A stretch of 64,000 nucleotides of DNA from Sphaeroforma sirkka. Lineage: Eukaryota > Opisthokonta > Ichthyosporea > Ichthyophonida. Positions 33,101-47,056 of this stretch are shown here, in pieces (the first letter of the stretch is position 1; the number at the start of each line of letters is the position of its first letter). The stretch covers positions 200,001-264,000 of the forward strand of contig LUCW03000030.1 of the NCBI GenBank assembly GCA_001586965.3. The letters are read 5' to 3'. The translations under genes were made by a program, and so were the position numbers. The notes below the pieces were generated by a model that was not told the DNA's origin, made no database searches, and saw only the letters and a list, made by a program, of their open reading frames with translations.

Positions 33101-34460
33101 CTCGCACGTCTATGCAGGTGTATGTACACTTGGCTATACTCACACGTCTATGCCGGTGTATGTACACTCTTGGCTATACTCACACGTCTATGCAGGTGTA
33201 TGTACACTTGGCTATACTCACACGTCTATGCAGGTGCATGTACACTGGCTATACTCACACGTCTATGCAGGTGTATGTACACCTGGCTATACTCACACGT
33301 CTATGCAGGTGTATGTACACTTAGTTATACTCGCACGTCTATGCAGGTGTATGTACACTTGGCTATACTCACACGTCTATGCCGGTGTATGTACACTTGG
33401 CTATACTCACACGTCTATGCAGGTGTATGTACACTTGGCTATACTCACACGTCTATGCAGGTGCATGTACACTTGGCTATACTCACACGTCTATGCAGGT
33501 GTATGTACACCTGGCTATACTCACACGTCTATGCAGGTGTATGTACACTTAGTTATACTCACACGTACATGCAGGTGTATGTAAACTTGGCTATACTCGC
33601 ACGTCTATGCAGGTGCATGTACACCTGGCTATAATCACACGTCTATGCAGGTGTATGCACACTTGGCTATACTCACACGTCTATGGAGGTGTATGTACAC
33701 TTGGCTATACTCACACGTCTATGCAGGTGTTCATGGTACGTATTGATTTCCATATAGCTGCATGCACAAAGGAGATGTAGCCTCTGGTTGGCACTTTCAT
33801 CGCACAATCAGGACTACGTATTAGCATTTGTACGTACTAGAAGTAAAGATGTGAGATTGGCGGCCCTTGTGGATGTATCTGACAGCTGACAGGTAGCACA
33901 ACGACACAACACACAAGACTAGTTGACACTCAGCGCCCAACGCGAAAGGAAGGGACATGTACGCTTTGCGTTGGGTTGACATATGCACCAGTTCGGTACA
34001 ATAGAACAGCACGTCACGGCATTCCTGTAGCCACCTAGTATAGGCGTAACACTATACGAAGTGGATCTAAACTAGATACCTACCGTTCTCTAGGTGTCTA
34101 ATAGTACATTGACCTCGGCCACGGTGCAATCCAACAATATAACAAGACCTTCCTATAACAGACTACCACAGCCACAAGCTCTACCATGTGACTATATACT
34201 AGATACTTACTACATTCATTGTCACGAACAGTACATTGACCTCTATCACGTTCCACTACAGACGCACATCACGCCACTCTTACCACAGACTAATATGAAT
34301 AGAATAGACTGAAGATATACAATGAAGTCTAAAACTAGGTACCTACCATTTTTAGAGTGTCGAAAAGCGCATTGACCTCAGCCAACACCCTGTGCAGGTC
34401 AGCATTGGCTGCACGTGTGAGCTGCAGAGTATGCGCTACATCGTCCACGGATATCGTCAT
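30175..34460 (-). CDS. Probable Mediator subunit 30 (MED30-like) coiled-coil protein
   Basis: Four minus-strand exons join in phase: 34460-34347, 32335-32260, 31768-31494 and 30273-30175, encoding 187 residues with a TGA stop. Animal MED30 is about 180 residues. The N-terminal helix ends EVNALFDTLKM, like the TQELFNLLR part of MED30. The middle helix RLAKRLESYNTAIQQLRDHL is followed by INRICP, placed as the LRLVYDKCNE part is. The last helix, LEKRNTHLTVAIAQLRNI, corresponds to the conserved NQQLKQIMDQLRNL region. MED30 sits in the Mediator head and helps link activators to RNA polymerase II. The exon structure and phases are well supported; the family call rests on length, helix order and short motifs only, and another small coiled-coil subunit is possible. 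Confidence 0.55.
30805..31215. repeat. Large tandem duplication in a MED30-like intron
   Basis: Two copies of about 175 bp begin around CCTAAGGTTCCTCAAACCAC and share CATGATGCTGATACAATGTT and CAATCAGCCGCACCTACAAA; a partial third copy lies at about 30805-30860. Short CCCTAAA motifs at the joints look telomere-like by chance. Confidence 0.88.
32610..33740. repeat. 38 bp minisatellite, about 30 units, in MED30-like intron 1
   Basis: Units built on TCTATGCAGGTGTATGTACA and CTTGGCTATACTCACACG, with point variants (GCCGG, CGCTT, AGTTAT) that recur in blocks. Since 38 is not a multiple of three, several interleaved open frames appear on the plus strand; none is a gene. Confidence 0.95.
34073..34386. 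repeat. Triplicated MED30-like exon 1 donor region
   Basis: Three segments spaced about 130 bp (34073, 34198, 34333) share ACTAGATACCTACC and CATTGACCTC. The rightmost contains the end of exon 1 and its donor GTAGGT at 34346/34347. The other two, inside the intron, keep donor-like GTAGGT and GTAAGT and a decayed copy of the codons for AEVNALFDT. Confidence 0.75.
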
Positions 34461-36639
34461 GATCTCTGTGTTCTCGGGCTGTGTTTATAAATGTGTGTGG
34501 TTGTAGTGTTACTGGACACGTGTATGTATATTAAGAACTGGGTGTCAATGTCTGTGTTGTGTGCTACACCCATGTGCCTTGCCACCCGCCTATATTCACA
34601 GCTGTGTGTGTCTTATTGCAGTTGAACCCCTTGATGAGCCCACAAGTGCAAGGTGCAAACAGGCTGACCACTGCTTGATACTGAAAGTGTGATATTCGTC
34701 AGAGTAGCCTAACCGCCACGGTGTTGAACCTTCGCTATGTAACTCACGACAAGCAGAACTGTCATGTAGGTGTTCCGAGATATTAGACGAACGTTGAGCA
34801 CATGTCCATCTCTTTCAGATCTATTGTACACCTATATACTTTAAAATTGGAAGTCCCTCTTGTTCAAGCTTGACGGGCTGATTCGCCAAAGCTATTATTT
34901 GATATTTGCTTGAATATATATTGTATGCGGCGACTGCTTCTGCAATCAATCGGTTACGCGGGTAAGAATCCAACGTAGTGATGCAGTAATGTAGTAATTT
35001 GGCTACGTCGCACTAAGTAAACTCATATCACTGTGAAATTCAGAGTTAAATTTCATTCTACACTCCATCTGCTCAACTCAGGATCCACATAATCGAGCAT
35101 GCGAACGATACAGCAACCCGTGACGGACTATACAATAGGCGTATGTGTACACGTATACGTATACGTTATAAGAAGGACTTATACTGACAATACATACGCA
35201 ATTTGTTTGAATATGTAGTAGAATGCATTGACTGCTCCAAAAACAATCAGGCTACGATGAATAGCATTGACTGCTGCGTGACTGCTCCGTGCTCACTCGA
35301 GATCGCTGAGTCGCTGACCCAACAAGCGCCTTAATAGCCTCTAGCCTTAGGTCGCAATTTGAGCGCCAAATGTCACTCTGTCCAAATATATCTTGCCGCT
35401 GAAATGTACCAAGTTACCATCACAGCACACAATATGGAACAGCTTCCTCGATTTCATAGTTGAATAAATAAATACAACACCAAGAGAAAACGACGCTCAA
35501 TCTAACACAACTCACAAGTACTGGCCTGGCTCAATCTTATTACTATACTTTACACACTCTTTATTCTCTTTAAATATATATATGAATATTACTGTGATAT
35601 ATTACATATCACGTATCGAGAAATATATTTATATAGTAGACATGAATATAGATGACGAGGTGACTGGTTGCCAATCTCTCGTCCGGTTTCCTTGGACAGC
35701 ACCAGGAAATGACAACCGTACTGAGATAGCCCCTAACACAGGTGGGTAAATGTACAGTAAGTATTACGAGTGTGATGTAAACGTGACTTATGATGATGGT
35801 AATGTGGAGGTTGCTTTGGTGCACGCAAATAACTCCGAAGACAACTGTTGTATGTGTGCAGTATATTGTAGAAAAGTAGGTGCAAAGGATGCTGGTATGA
35901 TATTTTAAGTAATGATATGCACATTCAGATATCTTCTGCAGATGTGACAAGTACAGTGAAGGATAATGAAAGTGATGGAAAAGAGGCCTACCTGATATTA
36001 TAAGCATACAAGCTTACACATACTGCCCCTAGCATATTTGTTAAGATTGCTTGAAGTTGTATTAGTTGTATTGATTGAAACAAAGACGCGTGTAATATTG
36101 GGGGCAAATGGGGTAAGATTGCAATAAGTTATATTGATTGTGATAAAAAGACGCTTGTTCAATATTCTAGGCACAAACAGATATACACAAACAGCTCCTG
36201 AAAGAGGGAGATTGAAGTGCAGTAAAGTACGATATTTCATGTAAAGGATGCGTGACCGTATTGTAAATTCAGAATCACCACCAAGGTCTCTCCTATCGCT
36301 GACGGGTTACTGTGCAATAGATGTTTGTAATAAATACGATTAAAAAATATGGTACTCATGCGGTTTTGTATCTTAAATATCCACGTATATTTAGCTCCTA
36401 AGACAAGTAGGGTAGAACAGTAAAGTAAATGTGATACAAAATTGCTTATGTGATGTACTCAATCTTAACTCCCACACATGACCATACACATCTATATCCC
36501 AGTTAAGATGGTTGAAGCGCGCTGAGTTTGTCACTTCTTTAAAAGCAAAAATGCAAAGTGTAATAATTTAGAATTATTCTTGAGGATGCATACTTATGAA
36601 TACACATTGCTGTGGGAGTGAGTGGGTGAGTGAGACATG
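34461..36639. other. Spacer upstream of the MED30-like gene
   Basis: No coding segment or repeat family was recognised on either strand. The minus-strand frames at 35609-36240 have no motif and unremarkable composition. The first few hundred bases should include the MED30-like promoter. Confidence 0.45.
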
Positions 36640-37610
<971 letters not shown>

Positions 37611-37699
37611 TACTTCTATTTTCATTTTTATTTATATGTATTTCTCGTTAAATGCGGATCAGATTATGTACATTTTGTGTTCATGACGGGACCTTAAGT

Positions 37700-38380
37700 A
37701 TGTGAAAAAAGTTGACAGGCTATAAATGAATCAACCTCATTATTTTATGGTCAATCATCGAAGCACCGCTTGCACTCAAGTATGGCTGTACTCACATATC
37801 CATGATACGCGTACTTGGTGCAGATGTCGCCCTCGAAGACTTCGAGAAGCTCTTCACAGCGGATTCTGGGAAACTGCCAGTGGTGGTACCCTTAGCCGAG
37901 GTGTTCGCTCTGCTGACGGAGCACTGGGAACTTTGAGCTGCTATCGGCCTAATATATCGCAGTTAGAGAAGTCTTGCTAGACTTAGGATACGCTCTATAA
38001 GGTACTATCTTCTATATCCTCATCAGGCACCACATGATGCCAGCGCGGCACGATAGAATAATGCCAACCGTCGTTCTCCAGTGGATCTTCACCCGCTGAA
38101 CTATGGCGGTATGGGTTTGTTTGGCATCCCTGATATTATTCGCAATCTTTCGCACGCAAAGGCTGTGCTGAGTTTGACTGGTCAGCAGCCGAATTGTATG
38201 TCCTCCTGTAGCATTGCGGACGCTACGTGTAACAAGACGGCCACCCGCGCAAATGTATCGTCCCCATACTGCACGCTATCTGATCTGCCACCAGCTGCTA
38301 CAGACAACCTAATACCCGAATGTGGTGGGTTCCGCCTGGAAGCTGATGCGGCGTACTCCAATCCTTAAGAGATGTCTCCC
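37700..38380 (+). pseudogene. Degraded coding fragment, possibly from a non-LTR retroelement
   Basis: Two plus-strand frames look coding. Near 37800-37940 one reads VLGADVALEDFEKLFTAD, and 38081-38368 contains LHPLNYGGMGLFGIPDII and NLSHAKAVLSLTG. The GGMGL pattern followed by a helical Ala/Leu stretch resembles the region after the polymerase domain in LINE reverse transcriptases, but no catalytic motif is present. The frames are not continuous with one another. The assignment is weak and the fragment may be something else. Confidence 0.25.
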
Positions 38381-38905
38381 CGATTTAGCTGTACTGTGAC
38401 GGGGTGAGGATAGCATAAATCATAAATCTGATCATCCATGCATTTGCGTAGCAAAGTTATGCATAATCTGCAAGCAAGCAGGCGCAGCAGAAGGAGGACT
38501 GAAATCTAAAACACGCTCATAAGCTTGTTGCGATGACTCGAGTCCATATCTTTCAATGGTATGTTTCGATCAAAACATTCTAATAAAAGTATCAATATAT
38601 CCTGGAGGTGCATTAGACAGGGCGTATTCCAATCTCATAGACACATGTATATAAATCTATATCTAGGTACATGGTTCAATATGCATATGATTCAAATTTT
38701 AAATTATCATCATTATTCAACGAGATGATTCACGGTGGATACTATTACCGAGCGTAACTCACGTTACTAAGCTCTCGTGTGCAGGCAACTTGCTGCACTA
38801 CATCTAACTGCACCTTAGCTACAATAGCCAATACTCTTATAAATATATCATGAGTTCAATCTACGGTTGTATATCAGTTTAGACTCGTAGAGCATTCTTC
38901 TTCTA
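38381..38905. other. Spacer with no recognised feature
   Basis: AT-rich sequence between the degraded fragment and the next microsatellite; no open frame of note, no repeat. Confidence 0.5.
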
Positions 38906-39339
<434 letters not shown>

Positions 39340-40953
39340 TCCATTTACATCGAAATCGCCGACAACCTAGATAAACAGAACGTAGACCGGGAAGTAACCA
39401 GACCAGGCTCAGAGACGTGCCTTGGCAGAAGAAATCCGCGAATCTTTTGAGGACCGCGGCTACGCCTCGATTGGCGAAGGACCGGACTCTCTTTACGGGC
39501 TAAGACTCCCTATATCTAAGGTCTCTACGGATGATTTTATTGAAAACTACGAGTGTACATCTGCGTCCGTTAGTGGCTGGAGCATCGGCATCCCGAGAGA
39601 ACTGGGGACCCAGTGGGTCCAAAGGGAGTCAAGTACTTTTCAATTGAGGTACCAGATTGGTACCGCACTCAACTGGGGCCAGTCCAGAAGGAATTAGGAC
39701 CACCCTTACCTGGGTAAACTTCATAGCTTTTGAACTTAAGCAAATTCAATTGGGAAGAATATCAGACAACATCTCCCATATTGGAAACAATAGAAGACTT
39801 GGTTCGAGTGGTAGAACTCAAGCGTGTCAGGGTCCAAAAAGCCCTAAAAGTCGAGCATCAGGCTTGACCCACGTATAACAACAACCCAACTATCGCAAGC
39901 TTCATCAGGACAGCAAAACGGCGTCAGCACAAACTCGCGCTAGTATCCAAGGGAAGCAACGGTGTCGACACCAAGAAGAATACGACTCCGGACCCAGGAA
40001 AGAAGGCCGGGGTCGGGGCCATTAATCACCAGTAAACACCCGAATCCAACTGCCCTATACCTCAAGGTTTATCAGAACTTATCAGTATGAAGGGCTCACG
40101 GAGCTCCAAAGAACTTTTACAAGCGATCAAGTACTGCATTCGCCTACAATGGGGATCGAAAGGCGCTCCCGCGCCCTCTTAACAGGGTAGATGAATTCAC
40201 GTCCCGGAGGAGACGGACGAGATGATATCGACTCGACGAGGAAGGGGTTATTCGACGATGCTAGGAATCGGAGGCATACCTGATTCAGCCTGCTTTCGTC
40301 ATCCCCAAATCGGATGAACTCGGAGGATGCTTTAATACTGAGTCCAACAAAAATCAATTATCACGCGGATACACCCCGTTTTCGAGTAGAAGGGCTGGAG
40401 AATCTTTCCGAGATTGCCCTGCCAGGGGATATAGCTATGTCTGCAGACGTAAAGGACGGATTCTATGCATTGGGTGTGGCAGAGCCAAAATACTGGCAGT
40501 TCCCAGACAATACGGGACGGCTGTGGTGCTTTTTGGCGCTGCCAATGGGGGTGACATTCAGCCTATACTGGTTTGACCGGCTGATGAATGTGTTCCGGAA
40601 GCTGACAAGGAACAAAGGAATACGAATTATACGTTACACAGACGACCTACTGTTAGTAGGTCTACGAAAACATATCATGAAACACAAGTAGTTCATGGAC
40701 CGCCTACTCGACTCTCTAGGGCTGCAACTGACCCCAGGCATAGGATGTTGGAGCCATCTAGCGACTCGACTTCCCTACCTGGGGGTGATATTAGGCAGCG
40801 TCACCATAACCCCAGAGTTCAAGACCAAGTTGGTCAATCTGGGGTCCCAAATACGACAACAAGGCCTAAGGCATCATCGCCACATGAGAACTAGGACCTG
40901 GCTATCCTATTTAGGGAGTCTTCAATAGGCCAGTTTCTCTACGCTAGGATTAA

Positions 40954-41280
<327 letters not shown>

Positions 41281-41395
41281 TAAAAGTGCTTTATTATATG
41301 ATGTTGGCTAGGGTATTTCTACTAATTATTTGTGGCATGCCTAGTTCATGACCAAGGGGAAAAACCAATGTGAGGAAACACCCATCTACATAAAA

Positions 41396-44300
41396 TGTTG
41401 TGTTATGGCTATGAAACTCCGTTCACTGGAAACTTGGCTCAAAGCATTTTTGGCTACTCTATTGGCCCGACGTTCAAGGCTCTAGATACAGCTCACTGGA
41501 AAGAAATAATACAACCTAATTGGTTGATATACACTTAGTACCATCTAAATGAGTTTTTCATAGCTGTCAGATATCACTTTATGACTAAGTTTTTCCTCCT
41601 GGCATACCCTATGTATAGTCAGTTAATATTAGCAAAGTAAATTCCCTACAAACACATATTTTTTCAAGTATCGGGACATTCCAAGTACATTAACAACTTA
41701 TCAGGTCTCTTAACTCAAACCAATATGACTAGAAAGAAAGGTATACCTGGCACTATACTAGAAGGCCGAGAGAGCTTTGTCAACTGGCTATCTGAATTAA
41801 CAATCTTGTTGAATCAGAGGAGCACCATTGATATCATCACCTACCCACAACCTCTGTATTAACAATGGTCACGAATTCATTCTGGACAAGCTCAATACAT
41901 CTTGTATTCTTCATTTTCACCACTATTGAAAGAAGAATGTCGCCAGTATCTGAATAATCTCTCTGCTATAATACAACATCTTCTGAATCGATACAATTTT
42001 GAACCTCGAGGCCTCAGCAATCGAGCAAGAATTGATCTCTATCAGATCGAACAAAATTCTGGAGAGAAGGTGAGTCAAATCATCACTCGTTTGAATGGTG
42101 AATTTGCAAAAGCTGCTAACCTACGCGTGAATAATGGCATAGGAAACTTGCCATCTTACAGAATGCTATATACGACGACTATGATGTCATCAGCAGCCAC
42201 TTGCTATCCGCAACAGGACAAGCATATACTTATGATCAGGCTTTATCATACGTTCGCAATGCTGGTATCGAAGTTGAGAACAGGAATTAACCCAGATGAA
42301 CAAAAACCTGAATCAGCCTTTTCTTTACAAACCATATGCAATAACTGTGGCAAAGCCGGTCACACCCCTGACAAATGCAGATCGCAGAAAGTCACAATAC
42401 AAATCCAGCTCAGCCAAATTCGCGCAATAATTCCAATGGTGGTGATTAGAGTCAACGTGGTAGTAGTCGAGGCCGTGGTCGCGGAAGATACCATGGTAGT
42501 GTGCGCGGAAGGTACAACTACAACCAAGGTAATCGCGGTCGATATAACAACAGAAGCAAGAACTGAGGTGGATACAGAGGCCGAGGTGCACCCAACAACC
42601 GCGGTAGGAATATCAATTACTACCAACCTTTTAACGCACCACAATACCCAAATTACTATAATCAACCACCAAGCCAATATCAACCTCCACAACCGCAACA
42701 ACCGCAACAACCGCAACTGCCCCAACAACAGCACCAACCCCCGCTACAACAACCTGTTCATTACCATTGCAACATGTCTATAATCAGCAATGATCCCAAT
42801 CCACAACAACAACATGGCTACTATCAACCTGACAATGGCTACAAGCAATTTTGACTAACTGTTGACTCAAGTGCTACTGTACATGCTATATTTACATCAA
42901 TTATGAGGATGATTGGCATTACCAATGTTGTAAATACTATGCACACAGTACGCGGGTCAAACAGTAAAGTGATAAAACCAACTTATGTTGCTAAGCTATT
43001 TGAGTTTGGTACAACTCTTGTCAACGACAGCTTCACGTTATCCTTGCTGAGCGTACGACTATTGACGATACTGATGTACATATTGGTCTTCAGTTACAAA
43101 CATCTGGCGATCATCACACCGGAGGGCAGAATTATACACATTACTGAACATCACGATGGTCTGTATTGTCTGTTTCAATGACTTTCTAATACCCGACTAA
43201 CAAAAATATGTGACATGACATGACCGTCAGGAACATGCTGGGAATTTACCTCACAGTTTACCAGCTATCCGTCAACATCAGGACTGTGACCAGTGTGCAA
43301 TTGTCAACCAACGAAACAGACGCACATTCAAACAACGCCAGAGCGATGGCTCATCGGAACCACTTGAACTTATATTCAGTGATATCATTGGACCCTTCAC
43401 ATCAGGTACTTTAAAGAATACTCGTTGGGCCCTTGCACTTATTGATGATTTCTCATTGTACTTCTCAGCAGCATTACTAGAAAACATCACAGCCACCAAT
43501 TTTGCCGAAATCCGGTGAATTATGGTATCAGCAAATCTCTGAACTTTACCGTAACCTCGGATACAGATTGCGCTGTATTCGTCAAGCACACTACACCAGG
43601 TCAACTCTGTATTTTATTTGTACACGTTGACGATAAGATCATCATATGTCAATCAGCCCAGGATGCTGATGTAGTTACAGCCGCTATGTATACAAAATGG
43701 AACACAGTTTGTCTTGGAATACCTAGTTGTTTTCTCAAACATAAAAATCAACTTAGCTGTACCTGGAGAAGTCAGTACACACCAACATCAGTATTTACAT
43801 CAACTACTATCTGAATATAATACGTAATACGCTGAACTACAATACTTCAAAGGTTCCATGTGTGAATTCGGATTTCATTCCATCAAATACAGATCAGGCT
43901 GTAGACATCGAACAAAATCAGAGGCTAGTAGGAAGTCTCAGATATTTAGCAGTTGTTACACGACCTGACATTTCCCTTGCCGTGATTCTATTAGGTCGTC
44001 ATCTTATTGCATCAACTGATAAGCACATTCGAGCAGCAAAACGAGTTCTTCGATACTTGTCTGGAACTAGGAAATTGGGTATCACATTTTCAAAGAATAA
44101 ACCGTTCAATCCTATGTTTTCAGCTGATAGTTATTTCACACACAATAGTGTTACTACCCAGGCTACTCCTGGTCAGATCGCGATAGCTGCCGGAGGTCAT
44201 ATCATTTGGGAATGCAACCTGCAAAAGACGACCGCACTCTCTACTACTGAGGCTGAGTACATCGCCTGCGCCGACACAGTCAAGAGCGCTATATGGACGA

Positions 44301-47056
44301 GACATATACTTCGGTCAATGGGACTACCAATAGAAGGTGCGGCCATCATTCAACAGGACAATCAGACGTCAATGAAGATAAGTCAGTGTGTGAAATCTGC
44401 TGCACGTACTAAACATATAAATAGACGCTATCATTTTGTACAAGAACATATAGAGTGGCGAGATACATTTAGAGTATTTGGAGACGCATGAAATACTTGC
44501 GATACACGTATATCTAAAAGATAAGTTCATGTCCATTATGACAGACCTATACAAGTCTATAATATACAATACATATATACAGCAAATACATTATCTCATA
44601 ATGTACAGACGACATATATATACACATATGATCGTATATTACAACTATGGGGGCGCCCATCGACACTGTAATAGCGCTATATATATAAATAACCAATAGC
44701 TGTTATACCAGGCTGTAAGTCTCTTATCTATTTAGTGCTCAATATTTAAGTATATACTGTAAACTCCGATGGAAATTACTAGGTTTCAAACTATATTAAA
44801 CTAAAATACAATTTAGTCAGTTAGGATTTAGAAGTGGTAGCTTGTGTAAGAATGATCGGGACTGCCTCTTGTTAAGAGCCTAAATATCCTCGATCACACA
44901 GGGCGTACCTCTAGCTGTTCTTTATTGAATAATTTTCACTAGAAGTACTAAGTGTTCATGACCACTTGCCTAATTTATAAATAGACATAATAACGTAAGT
45001 CACGTTAATACATTAGCTGATATAAATAAAGTTCCATCTGAAGAAAAGTTAAAAAAAGAAAAAGACTTATTGGATTTTGGAGATTGGCGGGAGGACCAAA
45101 ATCTATAAGTAGTAGTTCGGAGATTATAAAATTTAGTTTATAATATCCTACATCTACTAATGTCTCAAATAGGTCCAAGTAGATGAGTCATACCAAATAC
45201 TCAGGCTATTGGAGCCATCAAAGTGAATTTAGAACACTTTGCAAATATTGGAAAAAGAGCTTGTACTAAATTATTTAAAATACAAATAAAAACCAATGTA
45301 TTATCTCAATTGATCTTGATATTTTAGACTGACCGGAGGCCGTATTTCTACAATACAGTTAAAATACAAAGATCAATTTGTATGTAATCACTATAGAAAT
45401 GTATGGGTAAAATATCGAAGTTCAATATTTTGATATATAGACAAAAACATTTAGTGTTTGATATTTTGGTCATATTATGACAGTAGCCTATAATACTGAA
45501 TTTTAATATTCATAGGTAGTCAATATACTTGTGTATATCATAGGTATAATTAGTACTTCGGTAGACCTAATACTTACATTAATTTTGGTGAAAAATTTTA
45601 GTATGAAAATATATTACAAAATATAGTTTGAAAATTTATAAGTATGAAAATATATTGCAAAGTATAATTCAAAGTAAATTCAGTACAAGTTCAAAGTATA
45701 ATAGTCTATAAATTCATTTATCGTCATTTATTACTTTAGATATACTAGAATGTAATTTACTAGCAAGTGATACATATTAAGTTCGTGCCCTACTGTAACT
45801 AATTTTGTACTTCATGGTTAGGTATAGAAGGCATCAAAATCAATAACATATGCTATATATATATTATGCATACATCACTATACTATACCCTAGCTGCATC
45901 TTAGAGAACACAGTTTACCCCATATGGGCGTACAAATAAGCTACCGAGTATTTTTTTAATCGAAACCCAAGTATCATATAAGATACTAATCGATTAGCGC
46001 AGCCGCCACAACACGAACTTAGTAGTACTTTCAGTAGAGTATCTTCACCCCTCAAGCTGCGGGAGCTCTGTTTTTCGCCCATATAGTTTTACCTATATAG
46101 ACTCGCAACCAAGACAATACATCTGCGTCGCCCTATAGTCACTCCAAGTTGTGGCATTGACGATTCTCAAGAATATACGTAGTATAAACTATACGTCATG
46201 CTTGCGGCTCGCCTGAGACTATAAAGTCATCAAGCTCAAATGCCAATCTGATCACTTTGACAATACAATCAAGTGCCCGATATGACTCACGGTCTAAGCT
46301 TGCGACATCCTATATAACGTAAGTTATATGATCATGGTCACTTCCATTAAACAACCCGTAGGTATCCTCACCTTTTTATTGTAAATATTCATAAGTTGTG
46401 AGACAAATACGCTGTGCATTGTAATTATATATGATTTTCAAACTACACGATTTCTCGATTTTCGTCGAAATTTTTATATTAAAACTCGAATTCTCGACGA
46501 AGTTTTTGTAGTCCTACAGGACCCACACTGTCAATGACAATCACAATAGTGGCCAGACTTCCATAGTCATCTATTTTGGCAGATGTTGGCTATATGTTAA
46601 TATTATAAATATATTATTGGACATAACCTATCATACATTTTAAAGATCATGATAGAGTAAATATTTATATATATATAAAAGCAGCCATAAAACCGCAAAG
46701 GTCACATGTTTAAAGCTAAAGAGCAACATGTCATTATATTTGCGATCCATACTCCGAACATTATATCTCTTAACCAATATCAATGATGCATAATTACACA
46801 ATTTAGAATATGAATGATAAAATGCGACATTTCATTCTTAGATCAAATTCATCAACTTTGATTTTCTACAGAATGTACCTTACGATTTTAGGGGGCATGT
46901 TGGTCGCTATGAAACTCCGTAAACTCCGCTCACTGGAAACTTGGCTCAAAGCATTTTTGGCTAAGATAATATTAGCATAGTATATTCCCTATAAATACGG
47001 AGCTACGACTCCAAATAAATTTACTCAATTATCGGGACATTCCAAGTATATTAATA
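41396..47056 (+). mobile_element. Broken Ty1/copia retrotransposon nested in the DIRS-like element
   Basis: Terminal repeats are recognisable at about 41396-41695 and 46898-47056: both begin TGTTG, share CTCACTGGAAACTTGGCTCA and CGGGACATTCCAAGTA, and differ in length and sequence, so the insertion is not fresh. The right repeat follows a purine tract, AGGGGGCA. Inside, in copia order: gag with the zinc knuckle CNNCGKAGHTPDKC (about 42.35 kb), a protease and pre-integrase part, integrase core (LELIFSDIIGPFTSG near 43.4 kb), reverse transcriptase end (LCILFVHVDDKIII) and RNase H (ALSTTEAEYIACAD, KHINRRYHFVQEHI near 44.2-44.5 kb). About 2.4 kb of AT-rich non-coding sequence lies between RNase H and the right repeat. 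Fossil with several breaks. Confidence 0.85.

Noticed and set aside
32655-33634. Plus-strand frames with CRCMYTWLYSHVYAG repeats
   Set aside because: They come from the 38 bp minisatellite in the MED30-like intron and occur in all three frames.
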